Of a DNA stretch of 64,000 nucleotides, positions 1-12,712 are shown one piece after another. A program made the translations under genes and the position numbers. The notes beneath the pieces are model-generated. The model was not told the origin of the DNA. It saw only the letters and a program-made list of their open reading frames with translations, and searched no databases. Position 1 is the stretch's first letter; every line of letters begins with the position of its first letter. The stretch is taken from assembly GCA_035578155.1 (NCBI GenBank), contig JAPWDM010000034.1:1366501-1430500 (forward strand), read 5' to 3'. This stretch comes from Brachynemurus nebulosus (lineage: Eukaryota; Arthropoda; Insecta; Neuroptera; Myrmeleontidae).

Positions 1-450
1 CATTCTTGTTTTAAAAATCAAAATGGCGGGGCTAACTTTATACCAAAAAATTGGCTGTAAAAATGGTAATTTTCAAAAAAAAAATTTTTATTTACGGCAC
101 ATGATAGCACATGTCTAGTACAATACAGCGCAACCTTTTTTATTTGAAATAAAGAAAATGGCGGGGCTAACTTGACGCCCAAAAATAGTTTTTAGCCATA
201 AAACTCGTAATTTTAATTAAATAACTTTTTATTTACGGCACATAGGGCCACATGTCTGGCCCAATACAGAACAACCTTTTCTGTGCAAAAAAAGAAAAAT
301 GGCGGGGCTAACTTAAAATAATTTTTGGCTGTAAAAATCCCAGGTTTTAAAATTTACTTTTCTTTATTTACGGCACATTATAGCACACGTCTAGCACAAT
401 ACAGCACAACCATTTTTATTTAAAAAAATAAAATGGTGGGGCTATCTTGA
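1..450. repeat. Tandem satellite, ~137-bp monomer
   Basis: About three and a half monomers are seen. The landmark ATGGCGGGGCTAAC starts at 23, 158 and 299, with a diverged version at 433, so the period is 134-141 bp. Each monomer also carries TTTACGGCACAT and a CACATGTCTRG-like block. There is no coding potential. The array probably continues to the left of the window. Confidence 0.85.
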
Positions 451-1257
<807 letters not shown>

Positions 1258-1297
1258 AATTTTACATTTTGTTTATTGTGTTTGGAATATGAATCTG

Positions 1298-1298
<1 letters not shown>

Positions 1299-1373
<75 letters not shown>
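1299..1373. repeat. (TA)n microsatellite
   Basis: TA array that abuts the left end of the foldback element starting at 1374. Confidence 0.95.
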
Positions 1374-2086
1374 CAAGGTGGTCCAGAATTATGTACCGTA
1401 ATTGCTAGAGCTGTTAGTACGTTCAAAAATAATGGTACCTGTTCATGTACACTTTTTTTCAAAACTCAATAATAAGGGAGATACAACTCTGTAAAGGGGT
1501 GAAACGAAAACCATTATTTCTTAAATATTTTCCAAACGCTTTTGAATAACGAATTGATATTTTAGGGGTACTTATTTTGCGTTAGAAGGATTAAATTTAT
1601 GTCAACACTTATTCCACCACTCATGACTAAGGGGTGGTTTTGGGTGGTAGGTGTGAGTTATCACGTCTTTTCTTTTTTAACTTGCAATTATTTAAACAAA
1701 ATCCTTGATAATATGATTCCTCAGATAATTTCACGCAAAAAAGGTATACTTGTTACATTTCGATAAATATTACCGTTTTCGAGTAATTTAAAGTAGAAGT
1801 ATCTATTTCCAAATTATCCCCTAATCATAAGTGATGGAATAATTGATACCATAAATTTAATTATCTTAATGTTCATACGCACCCCTAGATTATGAATCGA
1901 GTAATCAAAAGCGCCCAAAATTGTTTTTAAAAGAAGAAGTTAGTTTCGTTCCACCCCTCTACATTTTACTCCTCTGCTTTATCACCCTTATTATTGAGTT
2001 TTGGAAAAAAGTGTAGATGAAAAGGTACCATTATTTTTGAACATACTATCAGCTCCAGCAATTACGGTACATAATTCTGGACCACC

Positions 2087-2089
<3 letters not shown>
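1374..2089. mobile_element. 716-bp foldback element in a TA target
   Basis: The ends are inverted copies: CAAGGTGGTCCAGAATTATG at the left, and the reverse complement of CAGGGTGGTCCAGAATTATG at the right. The inversion continues, with decay, almost to the middle, so the whole element is an imperfect palindrome. Both sides border (TA)n, consistent with a TA target duplication (1372-1373 and 2090-2091). A second copy of one half lies at 58,493-58,760, also next to (TA)n. There is no transposase. This is a TA-targeting miniature element, possibly of the Tc1/mariner class. Confidence 0.8.
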
Positions 2090-2177
<88 letters not shown>

Positions 2178-2184
2178 ATATATA
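2090..2184. repeat. (TA)n microsatellite
   Basis: TA array directly abutting the right end of the 1374-2089 foldback, with a short interruption near 2166. Confidence 0.97.
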
Positions 2185-2287
2185 GCTTTTTATTTTGTTT
2201 GGAATATGAACACCTGGAATGAACACCATATTTCCTTCTCTGTTTTGCAGAACAGATTCATATTCCAAACACAACAAACAAAATATA

Positions 2288-2812
2288 GCACGTTGTTATA
2301 CACACAAGTGGTTATCGTTCGGACTGGAATTACATATTTATTTCTAATAATAATTTCTTATTTTTTTTTTCTCGATTTTCAATGAAAACAATCACAATTT
2401 TTGAAATTTTTTTTTAAAGTCCACAATTTGTTATTTATTAATATAAATGTTTAATCCTAGTTCGGACAATAGAGACAAATCTATAAAACAAGAATATGGT
2501 TGATTTTCTCATTGTAGGTCATTACAAATGGTGATAGACTGCCCACCACCCATTCATATTTTTTTCCACTTTAACCCTAAAAAACATAAGTCAAACATTG
2601 TAAAATTGAGTAAGAAAAAAATTTTTGGTACAGACTAAGATGCAAATAGAAACATATAAAAAAACTGAACAGATTGTATTTTATTTTGATACAGAAAAAA
2701 ATCCTGAAAAAAGCTTAAAATTCTACGCGTCACATTGGAATACAACCTTAAATGACAAAGAATATGTTGTAACTTGTAGGCATAGATATTAGAAATGAAA
2801 GGAACTGTAATT
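2288..2812. other. Non-coding stretch
   Basis: AT-rich, with no gene, repeat or element ends that I can support. Confidence 0.5.
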
Positions 2813-2814
2813 TA

Positions 2815-3342
2815 TTAGGTGTACAACTAAGTCCTACCCGTTTTCAAAAGATAGCGTTATCTCGCAGCCGGTTAATTAGTAATACGCATATATACATACA
2901 CAACTGTTTTACTTTGTAAATTCATCACGCTCTTAATATATTAATCTTCAATATATATATTTTTTATTGAGTTGAAAATGGAAGTAAATAGTGTGCATAT
3001 CCGCCATTGTCTTCTATACGAATTTCATCAAGGAAAAAGTGCTGCTGAAGCTTAAAGAATAATCTGTGCAACTTATGGTGACAGTACTATTGATGACAGT
3101 ACGTGTCGAAGATGGTTTCAGAAATTTAGAAATGAAGATTTCAATTTAAATGATAAACTACGCTCTGGAGCCTCCAACAATCAGTGACGAGGAATTGTAA
3201 GAATTACCAGACCAAGATTCTGCGCAAACACAATAACAACTTGCAGAAAAGTTAAACGTTACTCAACAAACTATTTGTAAAAAAATTACGTTTTTTTTTT
3301 CTTTTTTTGCAAAAAACGGATAGAACTTAGTTGTACACCTAA
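2815..3342 (+). mobile_element. Internally deleted mariner element
   Basis: Terminal inverted repeats of about 30 bp begin TTAGGTGTACAACTAAGT on both ends, with a few mismatches further in. TA target duplications sit at 2813-2814 and 3343-3344. At 528 bp the element is less than half the usual ~1.3 kb of mariner. The transposase N-terminal part is kept (see 2978-3290), while the DDD catalytic region is gone. The TIR sequence and protein fit insect mariner-type elements (family assignment from memory). Confidence 0.92.
2978..3290 (+). pseudogene. Mariner transposase N-terminal fragment
   Basis: From the ATG at 2978 the frame reads MEVNSVHIRHCLLYEFHQGK, then a stop. It continues with YGDSTIDDSTCRRWFQKFRN and NEDFNLNDKLRSG, which is the DNA-binding helix-turn-helix region typical of mariner transposase. 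A frameshift near 3165 leads to a segment reading QLAEKLNVTQQTI, the second HTH, with two further stops. The catalytic domain is deleted. It cannot encode a working transposase, but the intact TIRs could still be recognised by one supplied in trans. Confidence 0.9.
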
Positions 3343-3509
3343 TATATTTTATAGAAATGCCTATTACGCACCCCTTAAAAAAAACAACCATTACAAATAA
3401 CAAGATACCTTAGGTTTTAAAAATAAAATTGAAGCCAAAAGACGCCATATTGGTATTTGCAAGATAAAAAAATAATCTTGTGAAAAATAGCTATTTTTAC
3501 TATTTTCAC

Positions 3510-4239
3510 TTACTTGACAGAAGTGCCTACTCTGACGGAACCCGTCAGCTTTTTGCTCACTATCTCAACCCAGCAGTCCATGGGCAGGAGGCTCTGCTCC
3601 AGCAATGCGGTGACTCGCTTCGTGAAGGTGGTTGGGTCCTCCACTGGCCTTCCCCCGAACTCCGGTAGGACTGAGAGTAGAGTGGCGGTGTCGATAGCGG
3701 GTTGAGATACGGTGGCTATCGCGGTTTTCTGGGAGCCATGTTGAATCTTGTTCAGCTGTGGGCTTGATGTGTTTGGTCATGTTGGTTTGATTATTGTGGA
3801 CCTCGTCTTCCAGGTGTTAGATCGTGGTTTTGACGGTATTCACGTTCCCTTCTAGTTGGCACATCCTCTCCATGCACTAATTCCTGAGGCCTGCTAGGCT
3901 CTCTTGGAGACGGACCTCGGTGTTTCGGCAGCGGGTGCTGATCCGGTTCGCTATTCGCCCTTCCAAGTCCGTCATTTGTTGGCCCTGGGTCGTCATATGG
4001 TTCATTATAGTTTCGAACATTCGTTGTACTCTTTGGGCCGAATAGTCCCTGCCGGGATCGGACATCGCGCTATGCTTACGTATGGGAGTTGAGGTTGCTC
4101 CCGCTACAGCAAGGCCTGGTGTCGTTCTTCGAAATTGTTCCAATCGTGCCTCCATTTCCTTGCGAGTACCTTCCGCGTCGAGTCCTTCGGACAGCAGCAT
4201 TTCGCGAAGGTGAGCCATTGGAATTTTCCGAATGGACAT
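3510..4239 (-). pseudogene. SAP-domain Gag-like relic of an LTR retrotransposon
   Basis: On the minus strand a 120-aa frame (3874-4239) starts MSIRKIPMAHLREMLLSEGL. Residues 6-37 match a SAP-like DNA-binding helix-extended-helix pattern (LREMLLSEGLDAEGTRKEME). A charged, probably coiled-coil stretch follows. After a stop at 3874, a shifted frame (about 3510-3690) reads EFGGRPVEDPTTFTKRVTAL, which resembles the start of a Ty3/Gypsy-type capsid domain. No pol, primer-binding site or LTR was recognised nearby. Segment GC content is above the AT-rich background. The Gag reading is inference from domain order; the exact family is uncertain. Confidence 0.65.
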
Positions 4240-4557
4240 GTTTTCTTGTTTCCTTATTTCGTTTTTCCTTTCTTCAAGTCCCTGCTTGATATCAACTGAT
4301 AAATTCCTTGATCCCTGGCCCCACTTATATAGCGCTTTTTAGCGGGAAAATAGTATCGATGATGTTCTAGAACGTATGTATATGCAACGTGACCGGAAGG
4401 TCATACAAATCAAATTTCAGTAAGTAACTAAATTGTTACTAAAAATATATTTATATCAAGAGATCATACATGAGCTATTAGTTGCAACAATAAGACAATT
4501 AGTGTGAAGACATTGTTCGATTGTACTAAATTCTAATTAAGTTTAATTAATTTAACA

Positions 4558-5270
4558 ATGGTTCTAACTGAAGAAGATAAAAGAAAATTATCAGCTGTAT
4601 GTGAGATAATATCATAAGAGTTGATAAAGGAAACATATTTTGGAGCATGTCTAGCTGCGGCAATAATGTTTTGTGATGAGGAGAGAAGGTTGGGTTATGA
4701 TGCTGATATTGTAATAGGATATTTTACCAATAAAAATCTAACCGGAAACTTATAATACATTTTACATCAAAAGTGGATAACGAGTATTATGATACAATAC
4801 CGCAAATTCTTCAAAATTATTGTGGGGTTGACGCAAACGACTATAAATTTGAAGAATCCAATATCACTCCAGTGAGTGAAGAGCAACATTTGATGAAGCA
4901 GCATTATGAAAACTATAAACAAACAATGAATTCATCCGAATATTTTAATAATGATCCTACTATACTACTAAAAATCTGTCGCAATATTAAGAAAAAGAGT
5001 AAAAAACTATTGAAGACAAACCAAAAACTGTTAAAGAAAGGGTCAAATTAGCCTTAAAAGCTGTCTGGAAGATTTTTGGAAGAATTATACCGATCCCCCC
5101 GAGTGGTAATGAAATATTCTTATATTCAAAATGACACACGAATAAAAATAAGGTCTAAGTTTTGTTATATTGCCCCGAATTGGGACAATTTGGGAACTGG
5201 TGAAAAAGTTAGCAGCCTTAAGGGAAAATTCACTAGAAAAAAAAGAAATCGATTCATTTTCTCTGCATAA
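4558..5270 (+). pseudogene. Unrecognised broken coding region
   Basis: From the ATG at 4558 a frame reads MVLTEEDKRKLSAVCEIIS, a stop, then an open stretch including YFGACLAAAIMFCDEERR. An overlapping frame (4773-5051) encodes 92 aa with a lysine-rich C-terminus. A third (5076-5270) encodes 64 aa. Codon-like composition and consecutive short frames suggest one degraded gene or element protein, but I recognise no family. It could also be chance open frames in AT-rich DNA. Confidence 0.3.
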
Positions 5271-6864
5271 TTATGTTTCTTAAGGTGTTAGAAATATTCT
5301 CTTAAAATTTTATTTTAAAAAAATGAAAAATCACAAACTATGGGCATTTTTGTACGTACGCACTTTACTATAATTCAATTAAAAAAAAAAAAAAAACAGA
5401 AACTTTGGTAATTGTGCATTATGGGGACTCGACCTATTTTTGTCTCTCAAAGAAAAATTCATGATTCGATTTTAATGATTTTATTTTTTAAATGTTCGCC
5501 GCTACGGAGGATTAGTTAAAAAAGATACTACAACTCGATATCAGTACTGGAAATGCTGGGAAACTATCGTTAAATTTGAAAAAATTCAATTTTTAGGGTT
5601 TTTTTTTTTTATTTTGTATGCATGTATATCAAAGTCGAAGTAGGTATATTGTTAAAACTAACTAAACTAACATAACCTTAACTAACTTCACCACCTAGTA
5701 TTTATATCAAAGTCGAAGTATATTGTCAAAACTAACTAAAATAACCTAACTTCAAGTAACCTCACCACCTAGTTTCTATTTCACCACCAAATTATTTAGA
5801 TATCGACATAAATTAAAATGAATATTATTCCTCGGTACCGTCATTTTGAGAGGAACCAGGATCTTTCAGTTCCGTAATATATTTTCAAAATGGCCGCTGT
5901 TTATGGTCGAGAAAAAGCGGTGATCTTTGAAAATTTATTTTCAAAATGTGATTTCTCGCTGGTTTTTTATTTTTTTCCTTAGATCCTAGTTAGTGCCATA
6001 CTGTATATTATGTATATTTTCAGAAAATTCCTAATTTTTTTATTTTGGTTCACTGGAGATTTCAGAACGCGAGGAACCATCAAGGTGGAAAAATCTTGCA
6101 GTATCGACTACAGAAATTTGAAATACTCGGTTCATTTTTGAATTATTTTTCAAAATAATTTTTTTTTTTTTTTTTTGTAATTTCAATACATGTAGAAACA
6201 ATATTGTATATTTAGTTTTCAATAAAATATTTAACTATACCTATGTATCAAAAAAATAAATAAATAATAAAAAAGGTCGATTTTTTTGTTTTTGTGGCGA
6301 ATCTCCCCTTAAGTAATTATAAAAACAGCAACACTATCTAAAAAGAAAAAAATGATTTAAGGCACGGATTATCTAATATTTAGATAATTTCTGCTTTAAA
6401 TATTACCTATATGCGAAGGAAATTATAGGTGTAAACATTTTTTATATATTATTTTCCAGGGCGACTTCGAAATGTTTGAAAAGATCTCTTTATCCCTTCT
6501 AAATCAGTGTTATTAAATTAACCAAAAAAAAAAAAAAAAAATATTCATCTGCTAGCTTTTTTCTTCCGTATAACAAACTTTATGAAATACCAGTTTCTTA
6601 TAAATAACATACAGCCCACGTTCGTTGTAAGTTCACTCGTTATGAGTCCGCCGATTTATATTTCTATTGTAAACATTCCCCTCCCATGACCGAAAAAAAA
6701 TTTATTTCAGTCTCTCGTTATGATTAAGTCCAAAATGTATAGTGCAAGTCATAAATTATCCTGTCAAAATTGCCGAAGAAACGTATCACCATTCGTTAAA
6801 AGTGGCACATAATTTATCTATTTTTTATAAATACATTTATAATTTTTTTCTAAATTCACTCTAT
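5271..6864. other. Non-coding stretch with a short direct repeat
   Basis: A ~78-bp direct duplication lies at about 5625-5780. Each copy has ATATCAAAGTCGAAGTA, a run of AACTAA-like units, and ends CACCACCTAGT. Several poly-A and poly-T tracts are present. No gene was seen. Confidence 0.55.
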
Positions 6865-6872
6865 AGTTTATG

Positions 6873-8256
6873 CAGAGATGTGACTTATCCAAGATCCAAG
6901 TATTTGAAATACAGATACAAGATACAAAATACGTATTTACACTTTGTATCTGAAATACTTTCTTAAAAATTTATTTTGTATCTTGTATTTAGATACATTC
7001 TTTTGGTATCTTAGTATTTTGTAAATACTTAAGTGTGCTAAAATACTTTTACCCATTTTTACCAATTAATCCCATCATAAGATTAAATCAAAACTGAGAC
7101 CTTAAAATTTTAATTTCTCAGTCTATCAAAAGACTCTATGATCTATTTGTTTTTGTCTGTCGCCATCATGTCGCCACTCTCGCCGCGCCTGCGCCCTATT
7201 ATTATTGCTGGCGTTGATATATAAAAAAAATAATAATAAATTAATGAAAACTTATTAAATTAAATTTTAAAAAATATCATTTGGTTATAAACAACACTAT
7301 AAAAGATTGCGATGTTTGTGACGTCATTAAGATATTTAATATAAAAATGTTTATAACAAGCAATATCTGCATAGCATGAATAATTCAAAATAAAAATATA
7401 TTAATGTTTTCAGTTAAGTAAACATTATGACGTAACACATATGCGCTTGGAAACTGTCGGCGTGTTACTGGTTCTAATTGTAAGTTTAAAAACTTATTTT
7501 TTATTACTCATGCGGGAAAGGTACTAACTTGGCGCACACATTTCTGTACACAAAATAGCTGTTTGTCCACTCTACTCTTCCTACAAACTTTTTTGCGTGC
7601 GGAAAGTAAACCTCCCGCATGCAAGTTGAAAATAAAACACGCAAAGCCGCCTCTTGATTTTTCATTTAATAAATATTTCATAATTATTTCTATAGAAACC
7701 ACCAGCAAAGTAATTTAAACAATATTTAATGCAAAAAAAAGACGAACACTCAAAAATATTATTTTAAAAAGTAATAAAAATGTCAAAAATAGTGGTAATA
7801 ATATAAAAAAGTATGTGAAATTCGTAATAAAAAATAGTACATATGTGCAACTCGTGCGGGATTGCCGATTGCCCACTCAAGCGAATGAGCGCACAAACGT
7901 TGTAAGTGCACTCAACTTCGCTTTCGTGGGCAATCGACAATTTCCTGCACTTATTGCACAATATACTATTTTTAATTTGATATAACTTTAAATATTAGGT
8001 AGTTAAAAGAAATAATAAATACCATATTAATGTATAATGAAATAAATTAAGTAAATCTCAAAATTAATAAAAACTTTTTTTTTAAAAAAAAAGTATTTTG
8101 TCTTAAAAAAGTATTTAGAAAGTACGTATTTTGTATCTAGTATTTCAAATACCATTTCCACAAGTATTTTGTATCTGGTATCTAAAATACCGTTTTTAAA
8201 ACTATCTTGTATTTTGTATTTCAGATACTTTTTAAGGGGTATCTTGTACATCTCTG
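6873..8256. mobile_element. hAT-type non-autonomous element, 1,384 bp
   Basis: Perfect 8-bp target duplications AGTTTATG lie at 6865-6872 and 8257-8264. The termini are inverted: CAGAGATGT at the left and ACATCTCTG at the right. Subterminal regions are packed with GTATCTTGTATTT / AAATACAAGATAC motifs in both orientations, as expected for hAT transposase binding sites. There is no transposase frame inside, so it would need enzyme from another copy. The interior includes a GC-richer patch near 7500-7950 with partly inverted sequences. Confidence 0.9.
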
Positions 8257-8264
8257 AGTTTATG

Positions 8265-8549
8265 TGACAGGAGTTAAAATGGTACTTTGAAAATATATTT
8301 TGTTTTGAAAACAATAAAATTTGGTATAAACAACACAATCGCTCAATTACAGTTTGTAACATCGCACGCGCGACGAACAATTACAGTTTAATCTGATCAA
8401 CTGCATGTGTCTTACATGAACAACTAACTGTAGAAAAAATTTTTGGGATGCACTAAAATTGAAAAAACATATCTCGAGGGGAGCGTAGTCTTGTAAATTT
8501 TTATGAGGAGATATTTTTTGTACAAGGATACAGATAAATTAAAACTGTT
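8265..8549. other. Non-coding stretch
   Basis: Contains the ordinary host flank of the hAT insertion. No feature is supported. Confidence 0.4.
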
Positions 8550-9365
8550 ACATAATTCAATTTCGCCACTGAGTTGGTCATCGAACAGATGCTTAAATAG
8601 CGAAATCTGGCAAAAGTTTTAGAATATTCTTTCAATAATTAGAAAAGATATAAATAATCCTTTATCAATGGATTGACCAACGAAAAACTAACCAAATACC
8701 GATATTTAGAAAAAGTTCTAGAATATTCTTTTTGGAAATTAGAAAAATTATTGAAAATTTGGCATCACCATCAAATTGTTCATTGAAAAGCGATCAATTA
8801 ATGAAATTCGGCAAAAGTTCGAGAAAATTCTATTCGGAAAATAAAAAATATATCCAAAAACCGACTTCACCATTGGATTGGACATCAAAAAAGTGTCTAA
8901 ATAGCAGAATTCGTTAAAAGTTCTGGAATATTCTTTTTGGAAATCAGAAAAATTATTAAAAATTTGGCATCACCATCAAATTGTTCATCAGAAAAGTGAC
9001 CAAAAAATGAAATTCCGTAAAAGTTCTAGAATATTCTATCTGGAAATCAGATTAGATACCCAAAACTTGGTTTCACCAACGAATTAGTTATTGAAAAAGG
9101 ATCCATGTGGCGAAATTTAACGAAAATTCGAGAATGTTCTATCTGGAAATCAGCAAAAATATCGAAAAATCTACTTTACCATTTGTTTAATTATCGAAAA
9201 ACAAGTTGAATATAGTTGGAAAAATTTGACAAAAATTTATATTCGAAAATTAATAAAGATGTCGAAAAACCAGTTTCACTGTTAGAAAAATTATTGAAAT
9301 AGAAGCTAAATAAATACATTTAATAAAAGTTTTAGAATATCTGTTCGAAAACTAGCAAAAACAAC
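8550..9365. repeat. ~102-bp tandem satellite with HSE-like triads
   Basis: Eight degenerate monomers can be phased on the AAAAGTTCTAGAATATTC-like block, at about 8611, 8710, 8812, 8914, 9018, 9121, 9229 and 9323 (spacing 95-107 bp). A second conserved block resembles TCACCATYRRATTG. In five monomers the block is a perfect TTCnnGAAnnTTC triad, the heat-shock-element consensus. The triads start near 8715, 8818, 8920, 9023 and 9126. One more monomer lies inverted at about 9985-10,085. There is no coding capacity. Confidence 0.8.
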
Positions 9366-10884
9366 CAATTATTTATCATAAACTGGTTATGATTGATTAA
9401 TTTTATTGATTTGGCCAACTATAGTATATTTTTAAAAAAATGACAATTCGTTACTTTTCGTAATCGTTAACTTTCAATCGTAAATATCTCGTAAACGGTC
9501 CATCGTAGCGAAAAAATAACGAAATTTTTGAAGGCTTAAGCGAAGCAAGTTGTGAGTATTCCGAACATATTGGGACTGTTAAAACCTGCTTTTCGTTATC
9601 AAAAATTATCGGTAACGCGTAATCTGGTTAGTAACAGAACAATTTTTTTAAAAACTACTTTTCGTTAACTTTCGCTATCGAAAACTTTAATCGTAAATAT
9701 CTCCCAAACGGTGCATCGTAGCTCAAAAATAAAAAATAACGATATTTTTAAAATTTTAGTATGTAATTTTCGACATTTTCTTTATCAATTTGTATAATTA
9801 TAAAATTCTGTAAATTTACGTGATTTTTATCCGCGTAAATTGAATCCCCTTGGAACGGATATTTGCGTAAATTGAGGGACCGGTGTAGAATGTGCGAGAA
9901 CTTTTGTTAAATATCGTTGTTTTGCATGTTTATTCTATTATTATAAATCCCATGTTGAAGTCTGTTTGTCCATATTTTGGCTTGCTATTGAATAGAATAT
10001 TCTAGAACTTTTGTCACTGTTTAGCCTCTTTTTGGATGACCAATCTAATGGTGAAATCAGTTTTTTGATGCGTTTGTTGGGACTGCGTTTGTTTTGAAGC
10101 TGGCCTATACATTTTAAGTAAAATTTTAAAAAAAATGTTTGTAAATACTCGCTAATACATTTTTTTTTATCATCGTATGATTAAAAATATGATGAACAAA
10201 CCAAAGACATACATAGTACATATACATACACACACAAGTAGTACTACGTAATGTAAAGACATGCATAGTACATAATATACAGTTTGTTGTCATTTCTTGA
10301 CCCCCTTACTTGTTTTTGCGCTCCTGAAGAATATTCAATTTTTGACAGGATGATTTATAATACACTAAACGTCAGCGCTTTAAATATATAAAATATAAGT
10401 AAGTACATTGTCACATGCTTGAAAAGTAGGGGAAGTGCGAGTTACGGCGGTCGACTATTAAGCGCAAGTGGGGGTACAGGAATTCTTAGAATTACATTCT
10501 CCTACAAGCCCGTAAGCGTACTTATAAAGAAATTGGAATGTACTACCAATTATACATAAAATGATATTGATGTATTGAAATTTTAATAAATCCTCTTTAC
10601 CCTCATCATATTTTACAAATAATATGAATGATAAAAAAATAATAATTTAATAAATAATTTTATTATACTTGTGCAATTTGAAATTTGATTATATAATCGA
10701 TTTTGTAGTTGGGTACACTTAGAAAATACCTGTTATAAAAGTCATCAATTTAATTATATTTATTAGATATTATCAAATTTTCAAAAAGGAAGAAAACAAA
10801 AGTTCATGCTATGAAATATTAGCATTAAACATATACATTCATTAATCATATTCGAACTGTTTTATTAAACGCTAGATGATATTA
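9366..10884. other. Non-coding stretch with diverged repeats
   Basis: Two direct copies of a ~90-bp segment containing AATCGTAAATATCTC and ACGGTSCATCGTAGC lie near 9460-9540 and 9690-9770. An inverted satellite monomer with a perfect TTCnnGAAnnTTC triad lies at about 9985-10,085. No gene was seen. Confidence 0.55.
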
Positions 10885-11015
10885 AAATTTTTAGTCGAAT
10901 TTTCTCCGAAAAATTAGACTTATACAGTCTATACGATAAGAGCTGCGAGAGGCGAGACCAGGGGCGCTATCCGTTTTCGGACCCGTAGAACACGATTATG
11001 TAAAAAAAAAAGATG

Positions 11016-11110
<95 letters not shown>

Positions 11111-12625
11111 CCCGCAACCTTTTAATATGTGTAGGGCCCCCCTATGGAAGTTAAGAGATGAAATTTGGTAAGTGGGGCTTATTCCGATGCACAACATGAC
11201 TATCAAAGTGGGGTCAAATTTTGGGCAAATTTTTTTTCGGACCCGACCTTTAAGGGGGTGGTGGGGGGCGGAAAAGCAATAAAACTTTTCCAAACCGGTT
11301 TTAAATAATGTTTCGGTCAATTATCTACAACATATCCAAAATTCAGCTTCCTAGAATGATATGGTGGGAGTAGAGGGGGGAAAAACGATTTTCGCTGGAT
11401 CTAACAGGCCCCCAGCCCCCCAGAATTAACGTAGAGGGTTGAAATTTGGTGTGTTGATAAAGTTCGTACCTAGGTTGTGCTTTTTGGAGGTTTTAATATT
11501 TTACCCCCACCCCCCTCATTTTTAAGCTACAATTTCATGCATTTTCGACGTTTTCGAAGTTTGTACCACTCGCACAGGTCACCCGAATAAACCTAGAGGG
11601 CTGAAATTTTGTATTCGGATTGAGTTAGTATCAAGGGGGTGCCTTTTGTGGGTCTCGACTTTTAACCCCTACCCCCACCATTTTTATACCCAAAAGAACA
11701 TGATTTTTCTTGTTTTTTAACAGTTTCGTTCGGGTCAAAATCTCCCCAAATAAACCTAGAGGGCTGAAATTTGGTGTACAGGTTAAGCTAATAGCCAGAC
11801 ACTGTTTTTTGGAGGTTTCAACTTTTAACCCTTACCCCCACGATTTTTACGCCAATATTTCCTTAATTTTTTTGCTTGTTTTCTAACATGTCTAGAGACT
11901 CCATAAGGAAACCTAGAGGGCTGAAATTTTGTACGTGTATTCAGTTAGTATCCAGCTAGTACCTTGTAGGAAGTCCGCATCACTTTTCCCCCCACTTCTC
12001 CCATTTTTACATCGGAATTGAATGCTATTGTTAAATGTGTTTTAAAAGCATTATGTTTATTCTAAATACAAGTAGGCGAATAGTAATTTTAAAAAATTTA
12101 AAAAAAAGTGAACTTACTTTTATGACAAATGAAATACATACATATTAAGTAATTTAAAAATGTTATTAAAGTCACTGTTTATTTATAAATTAGGAATTTT
12201 GGATTTTTAGTATTTATAAAATAGAAATTTTGGATTTTTTTGGAAAGAAAAAATATCTTTATAAAGGCCTTCCAGTTTACTATTTAAGGTCCTTTTTTAA
12301 TTTTTAAAATTAAAACATAAAGGCAATTAGCGGATAAACATGGGCAGGAATGTCCTCGTACGAATTGTGTTGGCTTTTTTTCTGCTACCTGTTTTCGGCA
12401 CAAAATTGAAATTTACTGAGATACAGCCCTTAAATACTTAAAACCTTTTTTTAAAGCCTCGATCAGCCGAACACTCATCACCAGTTTTGAAACCAACAAA
12501 ACGACAATTCGGTTGTAGACTTTCAATCACATTTCGCTTGTAGACATTCAATACCGAAGATGAAGGGGAAAATTCGACTACCGCGATGGGGCCCCGCTGC
12601 TCACGGCGTTTTTTATTATCCGCCT
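10885..12625 (+). repeat. Dispersed repeat family with internal (TA)n, copy A
   Basis: The copy starts in TTTTTAGTCGAATT-like sequence, contains a (TA)n array (11,021-11,107), then TTCCCGCAACCTTTTAATAT. It carries a tandem block of four ~160-bp modules, each with CTAGAGGGYTGAAATTTKGT (near 11,430, 11,592, 11,756 and 11,913). It ends at CCGCTGCTCACGGCG followed by a T run (12,592-12,616). Copies B (18,983-21,095) and C (53,655-56,570, inverted) share this layout. No protein frame is conserved among the copies. The class is unknown; no clear TIRs were seen. Confidence 0.85.
11021..11107. repeat. (TA)n microsatellite
   Basis: TA array internal to repeat copy A. Copies B and C have TA arrays at the same relative position. 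Confidence 0.97.
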
Positions 12626-12712
12626 TCAAAAGCGAAGTGGTTCTCAATTCAACCCGTATGTTTTGTTTTTTTATGTATTTCTCCCAGATTTTTGATTAGT
12701 AGATAAAGTTCT

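Larger units (their letters stand above)
1258..2287. mobile_element. Nested inverted-repeat structure flanking a foldback element
   Basis: The segment near 1270-1297 (TTGTGTTTGGAATATGAATC) recurs inverted near 2248-2275. A second, diverged inverted copy of the TTTGGAATATGAA part sits at 2195-2215. These outer repeats enclose two (TA)n arrays and the 1374-2089 foldback. I read this as an older element whose inner TA-rich part received the foldback. The outer element's true ends and target duplication are not resolved. Confidence 0.5.
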
